DNA of 64,000 bases, taken from positions 17,024,809 through 17,088,808 of the forward strand of contig CM055107.1 in assembly GCA_029204225.1 (NCBI GenBank). The letters are read 5' to 3'. The translations under genes and the position numbers were made by a program. A model generated the notes under the pieces. That model ran no database searches, was not told where the DNA came from, and saw only the letters and a program-made list of their open reading frames with translations. The stretch is from Diphasiastrum complanatum. Taxonomy: Eukaryota > Streptophyta > Lycopodiopsida > Lycopodiales > Lycopodiaceae. This document shows positions 35,764 to 44,940 of the stretch, one piece after another (the stretch's first letter is position 1; each line of letters starts with the position of its first letter).

Positions 35764-36698
35764 TGTAGGAAAAGTGGTCCAAAGACTCGGATGCGTCGAG
35801 CAATCAGATCAGAATGATCCTACTACTGCACAAAGGGAGTGGTCGACTAATTCCCTCGGTGCGTGGACTACTACTGCACACAAAGTAGAATTTGATTGCG
35901 GAAGTAGAAGAGCAGACATTCAGAAAAATCAATTTGATAATCAGACAAAAAATGTAGAGCGTGCAACAGTAACAAAATCTGAACGCAACACCAGACAATA
36001 ATTTATTCATATTGAATGTATAAAAATACAAGTCAAATGATGCTTGTGAGCAGAAATCGAACGAAACTGCGTGCTTACAAAGCTAACTACAACCTGTAAT
36101 AGCAGATTATACTGACAATTAGTCTAAGAAGGAAGAATCAATGCTTGAAAAGCATCTACTAAGTCTGTCTCTAATAAGTTGGCATCTTGGCGACTATGGG
36201 CACCCAAGCGTATGTGGAATCAGCTTATTTTCTCTGGTATCAACAATCTATTAAATGATTACAATGTCAACTATATACAATTTACATTTGTGGATATGTA
36301 TGTACAAGAAGATGGCATGGAGACGTTTGCACCGTCTGGAATAGATCGTGGCTGCTACTATCATTGTCCAAGTAGTTGCATAGTACAGGAAGTGGGCGTG
36401 AGAAGGCTTCGACTATTCGGAGTCGAGTGTGTCGCTGCGTAAGGATGGCCTTCGATGATAGTCTGTTGAGTCGATAAGTCGGACTCTCCAATAAGTCGGC
36501 CAAGTAGGGTTTCCTCGATAAGTCGGATAAGTCCGACAAGTTGGGTGACTTCGACAAGTCGGGCATTGCCAGTCTCTTGCCTGTCTTCCACAATAGAGTA
36601 TTTCTGCAGACTATGCGACAATGTGAGTAAAATTGCAGCAATATGAATGGAACTAGATTAACATAGGATTTAGGAGAGTAGAGGAAATAAATCCAACA
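35764..36698 (-). mobile_element. 5' LTR of the minus-strand deleted copia
   Basis: The pair of the LTR at 34070-34909. It runs from TGTAGGAAAAGTGG (35764; possibly from 35710) to AAATCCAACA at 36698. The outer copia sequence resumes directly after it. It is longer than its partner because of insertions near 35795 and 36250. Confidence 0.75.
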
Positions 36699-36985
36699 AT
36701 ATTTCCTTGGAGGCAAGAAAGAAATATGACCCAAGCGCAAGCAAAGGGATCATGGTTGGATATTCATCCACCAGAAGGCCTATAGAGTCTATATACTCTC
36801 TACTTCAAAGGTTATTGAGAGTAGAGATGTCATTTTTCATGAAGATCAAAAATCCACCTTGGAAGGGGCCGAGATCAAGGCATCTCAAGTTAAAATCTAT
36901 TTTGAAGCCATACCTCAGAAGTAGCATCCCAATCAATTCTCATTCATTGTCTCTCCAATAATTTGAGTAATGATTGCATATTGTT
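36699..36985 (+). pseudogene. outer copia element, piece 3: integrase linker
   Basis: The sequence gives EARKKYDPSASKGIMVGYSS and, after a frame change, a block like VIESRDVIFHED. This is the linker that follows the integrase core in copia and fits as the continuation of piece 2 at 34070. A part of about 30 codons between them is missing. Confidence 0.75.
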
Positions 36986-37079
36986 GGCATACGCATGCTT
37001 GTACTCCTCCTTGGTGGGAGACAGCTTTATGTCGGATTTCTACATAAACAAACAAAATTGTGATCTCATGTTGGCAAAT

Positions 37080-38840
37080 TCGAAGTATGTTTAGTTCGGT
37101 GACTCAAGTACATGACAAATTGGAGGCCAAGGATCTATACGCCTTCATCTTGCAAATAGTGAATCGACCTTGCCTAAGGCTGTACCTTATGTACCCAAAC
37201 TGACAAAAAATTATTTATCAGTCAGCAAGCTCACTAATCAGGCCTGCAGAGCCTTGTTCAATTCAAAACAGTGTACTATTTTGGATAAGGACTATAAAGA
37301 AATCCTCTCTACAAGCAAAGAAGATAACTTGTACATTTTAAGTCATGAGTATGCACTACAAATGTGAGTACTTCAAATGCTCATTTATGGAATCAAAAAT
37401 TAGGACATTTAAACATGAGATCAATCTTGTATATGCATCAAAATAGTTTGGTTAAGTATCTAAACATTAATGCTGCCTCCACTGACACTCGACATGTCTG
37501 TGAAATGTGCCTACTAGGCAAACAGCCTAGATCAAAATTCCCAAAGGGACAAGCCACTAGAGCTATGTCCATTTTAAAATTGATACATAGTGATTTGTGC
37601 GGCCCTATGTGTATTCCCTCTCTGGGTTAGCACTATATTTAATCACTTTGATCAATGACTATTCAAGATTCACCAACATTATGTTCATCAAGAACAAGTC
37701 TGAGCATTCAACTGGTTCAAGGATTTCAAACAGTTTGTTGAGACACATATTGGTCAAAGGCTCAAGACCTTGCACACAAACAGTGGGGGAGAGTATTTGT
37801 CAGATGAAATGTTCGACTACTTATCATCATGCGACATTCATCATCAGTTTACCACCAGCTACACACCACAGCAGAATGGAGTAGCCGAGAGGAAGAACTG
37901 AACATTACTCAATGCAGCACGATAAATGATGTCAAATGCTCAGCTATCCAGTAATTTTTGGGCTGAAGCAATCTCAACAACTTGCTATCTATAGAGGCTG
38001 AAGCACCTCCGAGTGTTTGGTTGCCTTTTCTATATTCAGATTCTGTCTAACCTAAGAAAGAAGCTCAATCATGTCAGTTGCAAAAGTATCTTCATCGGAT
38101 ACTCGACATCACACCAAGCCTATCAAATCTACGATGTCAAATCGGGCCAATCAGTCGAGACATCGTCTTCCTCAAAGATAGATTTTACGACTTCAAGTCG
38201 AAGCAACCAATGCAAGAGTTTGTTTCAACGACTCCCATCACCATCGACAAGCTTCGACCTGCGACTGTTCTGACAACAATCGAAGTTACCCATGTCGCAC
38301 AACAAGGAGAATCATCATCTCAGCAACTGACTATTGTTCGAAGGTTTGCTCAACATCGACAAGAGCCTGATCATTATATCCCTCATGTATTCATCAGTTA
38401 TGATGAACATGCCTCAGTAGCAGAAGCATTGTCGAGTTCTAATGCAAACAACTGGTGCACTGCCATGAATGCTGAGTATAATTCATTGATGAAGAACAAG
38501 ACCTGGCATCTTGTCAAAGCTCCTCCTGATGCAAAGATTATTGACACTAAGTGGATCTTCAAGTTGAAGCTCAATCCAGACGGTTCGACAACCAAATGGA
38601 ATGCTTGACTAGTCGTCATCTTTACTTTCTATCGCACATGTCAAAGATCTGGAAGTTCACCAGATGGATGTTCAGACTTACAAGAAGACATCTATATCTA
38701 TTAACTCAAAGGTACATCCTTCAAGGCCAAGAACACAATGTATGCAAATTGCAGAAAGCTCTCTATGGGCTGAAGCGAGCTCCAAGAGCCTGGTTTGATA
38801 GAATCAATTGATTCTTGTTGCAGCACAACTTCATTTTAAA
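37080..38840 (+). pseudogene. Ty1/copia fragment: protease to reverse transcriptase
   Basis: Protease end is at 37085 (FGDSST, then YVPKLTKNYLSVSKL at 37185). The GAG-pre-integrase block is at 37380 (HLWNQKLGHLNMRS), integrase from 37590 and linker at 38010. Reverse transcriptase runs from 38440 (NNWCTAMNAEYNSLMKNKTW) to 38815 (ALYGLKRAPRAWFDR). It ends abruptly before the YVDD block. Stops and frameshifts are at 37365, 37628, 37900 and 38606. No LTR is attached. Confidence 0.88.
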
Positions 38841-38999
38841 TTTTGATGAGACACAACATGCCATCAAATGATTGAAATTTTAATATTTCAATTGTATGTG
38901 GAACTAGACTTGACTCTTCATTGTGTTATCGGAAGACTTAAATCTTTTTTCTTTCAATTGATGGCAATTTACCCTCGAAAAACTTCAATTTTCAATACT

Positions 39000-39570
39000 T
39001 TTTAGCACTTCACATGGGTAACTTTAGGTGCATGCATATATCTCTATAAGACTCCAATTTTATAAAAAAATTGTATAGACATGTTCTTGTGGTCATACGG
39101 GATTTTTGAAAGTAGATAACCAAAGAAAGGGTTGTAAAAAGCATCTCCAAAAGAGTTACAACTTTTTAGCATCTTTCAATATTTCTCAACACTTTTTCAG
39201 CACTTGACATGGGTAACTTTGGATGTGCATATTATCTCTACATAAGTTCAAACTGAAAAGACATGTTTCTATGGTCATATAATACTTTTTAAAGTAGACA
39301 ACACAAAAAAATATTGTTAAATTCATGGTGTATACACTCAAATATGATACTTCCAGTTTTGGTGATTTTTATCAACACTACTTAAACGGGTAACTTTGGA
39401 TGCACGTATCTCTCTCTATAGACCTCAAAATTCAAAAAAAAAATTATAGGCATGTTTCTATAATCATATAAGATTTTTAAGAACAGATAGGCAAAAAATT
39501 GAATGCAAAATTCACAATAATGTAGTCCTATAAATGAAAATATTGAAGTTTTATCAGTACCCCCACATGT
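39000..39570. repeat. satellite-like ~190-bp tandem repeat, three copies
   Basis: Three diverged copies start near 39011, 39203 and 39386. Each begins with GGGTAACTTTGGATGCA and continues through TATCTCTCTATA, then GACATGTTTCTATGGTCATA. A fourth, weak copy may start at 39570. There is no coding potential. From 39570 to 40380 the sequence is AT-rich with nothing recognised. Confidence 0.75.
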
Positions 39571-40380
39571 TTGACACATCATATCTTACATATAAGTTGC
39601 TCAAAATGAAGGTCTCAAAATTTTTAATCAGTAAATGTATATATGAAGAATACACATGTGAAAGGATTTGATGTGATTCATCATAGTTTATGAGATATGA
39701 TTTTTTGAATAAGTGCTTGAAATGCACACTTTTGTGTGCATTTTGTGACGACTCTAGTGTTAATCAACTCACTAGTCAATGTTATGTGTCACTTTGACTC
39801 TTGGTTTACATGTTTACAAGTTAAGTTTTTGGAAACATAGAGTCCAACATAATAGAATTATAGAAGAATCATAAGGATAGGTTTATTTGTTAGTGACCTT
39901 GAAATCCATTGTTTACCATGCGAGGGTATAGGAATTTAGTTTTTTCATGATCAAAATAGGAAAATTGAGATTCACTTCAAAATGGAATTTGAAAGCTTAG
40001 GTTTTGTTTTGTTTTCTTAGAAAAGATAAAGTTTGGAAAGCATAAAAAAGTTACATGAGTGTATTTGTTTCAATAGTATACATGGTGTGTGGTAATTCTA
40101 AATATTTCAAAAAGGTGTCTTATTGGAATAAAAGTCGCTTTATATCTAATACAAAAATTCACCATTGAAATTTGAATTTTATAACTAAAATTTGTTATCT
40201 TGAAGAAATATGAATACAATGTAAAAAATGAGTTTTTGATAATCCAGATTTTTAACTAGTCTCTTTTGAAAAAATTGCTACACGATCAGGGAAGCTATAA
40301 ATATAAGAGTGGCCGTTATATCATGATGTGTGTCCTCCAACGCCAACCTACTAACAAGAGCTACAATCTACTTGATCAAC

Positions 40381-40385
40381 CAAGT
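40381..40385. other. target-site duplication CAAGT (left)
   Basis: CAAGT here and at 44936-44940 exactly flanks the LTR element. Confidence 0.95.
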
Positions 40386-41086
40386 TGTGAAAGTACTGTA
40401 CTTTAGGACCATAAATGGATCTACAAAAGATCCACAAGAGTGATTGGATGCTTGCTTAACAATCTATCAAAAAACTAGACACAAAAAAGTTGATCTAGAT
40501 TGGCAGTTTGACAAACAACAAGCATTAACAATCAAAAGCATTGATCAACATTGAAATCCGAGCCCACACGTGTGTACTACAGGCTGTAGTACGGCCTTCA
40601 ACCTGAGAAACAAGTAGAAATTGATTTGGCTTCATTCGGATCACAAAAACTCAATGTACATAGTGAACTAGCTTGAGATTGCCAATGAGCTCCAAAAATT
40701 TTCTATCTTCTCACTATGGAGAGCGGGAATACATAGCAAATTCGACTTCCTTCTTGAAGTTAGTGGATTTCCAGCATGTAATATGGAAGTTAACTCACTC
40801 TCCTTGACCTAAAATGAAACCCTAGTCTATTTCCTAGAGTCATGCTTGGTAGATAGCTAGTTGGTCAAATTTTCACCTTAAATCTAGGATTTAGGTCCTA
40901 TAAACTAGGAATCACTACCAAAATGACATGACCAACCCTATGGACTTGACCTACCCTACATTAGGATGGGTTTCCCACGTGGCATCATGGCCTCACATGT
41001 GTGGGACCCACTTGTGTACACAATTTACACTATTCTACATGGTTTTTGATCAAGCTATATTTGCCAATTTTTGGCAATTCTTCACA
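40386..41086 (-). mobile_element. 3' LTR of the gag-only element
   Basis: 701 bp, TGTGAAAG...TTCACA on the plus strand. It differs from the 5' LTR by roughly ten substitutions and a few short indels by eye, so insertion is fairly recent. It carries a CACACGTGTG box and a CCCACGTGG box. Confidence 0.95.
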
Positions 41087-41293
41087 CTCCTCAAATTTAG
41101 CTTGATCTATTTACAACTCTCTTGATAGATCAATGAAACCTTTTAGAAGTGTCTAAAAAATCCAGCTACAAAGAAGGAACTTTTGAGACTCCAATAGAGA
41201 ATGATGTCCATGAAGGATCTTTCACCACCTCTTAGAGGATCCCTTACAAGATGTTCCATAAATGTGTCTATATACATGTAGCACACTTCAAAA

Positions 41294-43462
41294 CTAAACA
41301 TCATGCCAAGCCATGGATTCCAAGGCATTTTGTGCACTTGAAGATACATCAATTAAAATATTAAGTATGCCAAAGACAACTTGTCTTGCTTGATCCATAT
41401 GATTGAGCCTAGATGGCTCCATCTTGATATTCAAGGTTCTTCTTGGAGTCCTCGGGTCTTGAGCTTGATCCTCCACTTGACTTGACTCCAAAACATCAAT
41501 GAATTGAATAAGGTGTTGATCCAAAGGTGCTTCTTCAAGTTTACAAATCTTCCACTCTTGAAAGATCACATTTCCACCATTGACAAATTCTTTGGTTGAA
41601 AACAAGTAGATTCTACAATCTCTACTTGAAGAGCAAAACACTACCATTATTCCTATCATTGAAATAGGATAATCTTTGGTCCTTACATTGGAATGATCAT
41701 GCACAAAGCATGTGGACACAAAGATTTCCAAAGCAAATGATGTTTCATCTTTTATGACTCTATTCAAACTATTACAAAAATAGTTATCCAATGAAATTGC
41801 TTTATCAACAACAAATGTAGATTTCAAAGCATCCCATTTCATTGTCTTGTCATACAAGGTAATAAACACCATGGATCTTAAAGGTAAGAAACAAGTCACC
41901 TCATGTCTACTAATACTTTCCAAAAAGTATTCAAAGATAGTAGACTCTCCAATGCTCACCACCCTTGCAAGATGCACACTTGAATGGACAATTTGCATGC
42001 AATTTGATGACTCGGCCATTGTCATTGAGGACTCCCTTGGAACTCTCATGCTTTGAGGCTGATCCTCAAGATCTTCCTCCTTTTGATGCTCCTCCTCAAT
42101 GCAAGCAAGATCACACTTTGCCAAGATCTCCTCTTGAGTGATCTCCTCCTTCGCCAAGCTCATTCTTTCAAAAGCAACACTAGCTTCCAACTTAAACAAT
42201 CTTCCATGTTTAAATCCCTTTGCAATGCAAACATCATTCTTCAAGATGAAGCAAACACCATGCTTAAAGTGGACATCCAAACCACTCTCTAAGAGTAGAC
42301 CAACACTAAGCATATTCTTGGTGATTGATGGTACATAAAGGACATTTTCTAGATCCATGCATTTTGAGGATTCTAGACACAAAGAGATGGTGCCAACACC
42401 ATCTATCCTACACTCTTCATCATTTGCAGTAAAGACAAACTTTTTAGCATCATTGAATGAGTGTAAGGTTGAGAAAAAGTCCTTTTCACAAGACACGTGG
42501 GAGCTAGCCCCACTGTCAATCCACCAATTGTCTCTTGAATTGCTATTGCTTGTTGGTGAGGATGTAGATGCCATCAAGAATACATCTACTTCATCCTCCT
42601 CCTCCTCCTTTGCAAGGTTTCCTTGTTTGTCCTCCTCCACTTGTGCTCTTAGCCTCTTGTAGCATTCAGATGCATAATGCCCCTTCCTTCCACAAAAGAA
42701 GCATTTTTGCTTTGACTTGTCCTTTGAGCTTGATGCATCATCCTCTTCTTTGGCCTCCTTTGGATGCTTCTTCTTTCCATTGGTCTTCTTTTTGCCCTTG
42801 ACTGAGAAATTGGGTTTCTCATCACCATCCTGCAAAGACAAGGAACTCATCCTAGATTTTGCATGGAGCATCCTACACTCTTCAGCCACTAATACACTGT
42901 GAAGTTTTTCTATAGTTGACAAAGTGTCTTGGATGGCAAAACTTTGGAACAAATTTGCAAAGTCATCTCCTAGACCATTAAGGACAATTTGTACAAGCTC
43001 TCTATCATGAATCTTCTCTCCAATGGAAGCCAACTCCCTATTTAGAGACTTGATTCTGAGTACATAATCATGTGCACTCTCCTCACTTCTTCTCATGCTT
43101 TGCAAAATTTGATTTCTAAGCATAAGAACTCTAGAAGTGTTGCTAGACTCATAGATTGATTTTAAAGACTCCCAAGTCTCTTTAGCACTAGTACATGCTG
43201 ATACTTCTCTCAACAAATCATTGCTCACATTCATCTTCACACAATGAAGTGCAAGCCTAGATCTCTTCTTGTATCTAGCTAACTCTTGTGCACCTAGAGG
43301 TTCATCTTCATCTTCAATCAAGAACTCATAAAGGTCTTGGAGCACTAAGAGTGACTCCATTCTAACCTTCCAAATAGCATAATTTGTAGAATTCAACCTC
43401 TCACTAGCTTCTAGAAGGTATGCTCCAGCAGATCCCATCTTACTAGTGACTTCTACAAACAA
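41294..43462 (-). CDS. gag-protease polyprotein of a non-autonomous LTR element
   Basis: An intact 722-codon frame. Residues 1-200 are copia-type gag (NYAIWKVRMESLL near 27-40). A CCHC knuckle lies at 254-267 (C254, C257, H262, C267), followed by an acidic linker. The protease motif WWIDSGASSH starts at 313 (Asp316), with YVPSITKNMLSVG further on. After about 430 the usual integrase core, reverse transcriptase and RNase H are missing. The remaining ~290 residues are open and contain a block like the copia linker (FCSSSRDCRIYLF, then NVIFQEW). The start may be Met1 or Met9 (MGSAGAYLLEA). Gag packages RNA and protease matures it; replication would need enzymes supplied by a related element. That the frame stays open suggests it is, or recently was, used. 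Confidence 0.88.
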   Translation of the reverse strand: MFVEVTSKMGSAGAYLLEASERLNSTNYAIWKVRMESLLVLQDLYEFLIEDEDEPLGAQELARYKKRSRLALHCVKMNVSNDLLREVSACTSAKETWESLKSIYESSNTSRVLMLRNQILQSMRRSEESAHDYVLRIKSLNRELASIGEKIHDRELVQIVLNGLGDDFANLFQSFAIQDTLSTIEKLHSVLVAEECRMLHAKSRMSSLSLQDGDEKPNFSVKGKKKTNGKKKHPKEAKEEDDASSSKDKSKQKCFFCGRKGHYASECYKRLRAQVEEDKQGNLAKEEEEDEVDVFLMASTSSPTSNSNSRDNWWIDSGASSHVSCEKDFFSTLHSFNDAKKFVFTANDEECRIDGVGTISLCLESSKCMDLENVLYVPSITKNMLSVGLLLESGLDVHFKHGVCFILKNDVCIAKGFKHGRLFKLEASVAFERMSLAKEEITQEEILAKCDLACIEEEHQKEEDLEDQPQSMRVPRESSMTMAESSNCMQIVHSSVHLARVVSIGESTIFEYFLESISRHEVTCFLPLRSMVFITLYDKTMKWDALKSTFVVDKAISLDNYFCNSLNRVIKDETSFALEIFVSTCFVHDHSNVRTKDYPISMIGIMVVFCSSSRDCRIYLFSTKEFVNGGNVIFQEWKICKLEEAPLDQHLIQFIDVLESSQVEDQAQDPRTPRRTLNIKMEPSRLNHMDQARQVVFGILNILIDVSSSAQNALESMAWHDV

Positions 43463-43806
43463 GAAATAGATTTGATTGACTTGAAACTCACAAAGGTCTC
43501 ACACTTGCAGTGTTTCACTCAAATTTGATTTCTAATCCAACAAATGGATTTATAATCATAGTTCTATCACTCCCTCACAAAACTGGAATGAAGATAAGAT
43601 GAAGTAAAAACTACTTTCAAACAAATCTTGCCAAGAAATGGATTTGATTGTCTCTAGAAACTCACTAAGGTCTCTCTCTTGTAGTTTTTCACTCAAATTA
43701 GATTTCTAATCCAACAAATGGACTTATAATCTCAGTTCTAGCACTCCCTCACAAAGTTGGAATGAAGATAAGATGATGTGAAATCTACTTACAATCAAAT
43801 CTTGCC
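43461..43806 (-). repeat. 172-bp tandem duplication in the 5' leader of the element
   Basis: Two copies (43461-43632, 43633-43806) share AAGAAATRGATTTGATTG and TTTCTAATCCAACAAATGG with about 85-90% identity by eye. They lie between the primer site and the gag start, where packaging signals of LTR elements usually sit. Confidence 0.88.
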
Positions 43807-44230
43807 AATTTTGGCTATTTTTGGACAAAAAAATGACTTAATCTCTTTCTTCCTTCTTGGTGTACTTTCAAGACCTGTTTTTAACCTTAATAGGACTTGA
43901 ACTCAGCCTAGATTAATTAGATTCCATGAAACAAATTCAAATCTAATCAATGGCAAATGATCTTGGTAGATTATCCTAGGATCTCTACCAAAAATTACAC
44001 CAATAGCTCACAAATTGAATTTTTTTGGATCAAATGAATACCATGCATTAAATGCAGGTTCAGAGGTGCCCACACATGTGGACAGTACGGATTTGGACCC
44101 CTACCAAGTTTGGGATCAAATCTCCTCACCAAAATCAAGATTCTAGCTTGCCCTCTCAATACTAGTTTTTAGCACCAAAACTTGCTAAAAATGGATTTGC
44201 ATTAGATCAATGGCTTATGCTCTTGTACTT

Positions 44231-44243
44231 GGCTCTGATACCA
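44231..44243 (-). other. tRNA-Met primer-binding site
   Basis: Plus-strand GGCTCTGATACCA is the exact complement of TGGTATCAGAGCC and directly borders the LTR. Confidence 0.95.
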
Positions 44244-44935
44244 TGTGAAAGTACTGTACTTTAGGACCATAAATGGATCTACAAAAGATCCACAAGAGTG
44301 ATTGGATGCTTGCTTAACAATCTATCAAAAAACTAGACACAAAAAAGTTGATCCAGATTGGCAGTTTGACAAACAAAACAATCAAAAGCATTGATCAACA
44401 TTGAAATCCGAGCCCACACGTGTGTACTACAGGCTGTAGTACGGCCTTCAACCTGAGAAACAAGTAGAAATTGATTTGGTTTCATTTGGATCACAAAAAC
44501 TCAATGTACATAGTGAACTAGCTTGAGATTGCCAATGAGCTCCAAAAATTTTCTATCTTCTCACTATGGAGAGCGGGAATACATAGCAAATTCGACTTCC
44601 TTCTTGAAGTTAGGTGGATTTCCAGCATGTAATAAGGAAGTTAACTCACTCTCCTTGACCTAAAATGAAACCCTAGTCTATTTCCTAGAGTCATGCTTGG
44701 TAGATAGCTAGTTGGTCAAATTTTCACCTTAAATCTAGGATTTAGGTCCTATAAACTAGGAATCACTACCAAAATGACATGACCAACCCTATGGACTTGA
44801 CCTAGCCTACATTAGGGGGTTTCCCACGTGGCATCATGGCCTCACATGTGTGGGACCCACTTGTGTACACAATTTACACTATTCTACATGGTTTTTGATC
44901 AAGCTAGATTTGCCAATTTTTGGCAATTCTTCACA
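44244..44935 (-). mobile_element. 5' LTR of the gag-only element
   Basis: 692 bp, near-identical to 40386-41086. The difference in length is mostly a 9-bp deletion after ACAAACAA. It is followed by the target duplication CAAGT (44936-44940). Confidence 0.95.
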
Positions 44936-44940
44936 CAAGT

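Noticed and set aside
41847-42902. Plus-strand frames across the gag-protease element
   Set aside because: They are antisense shadows of the 722-codon frame.
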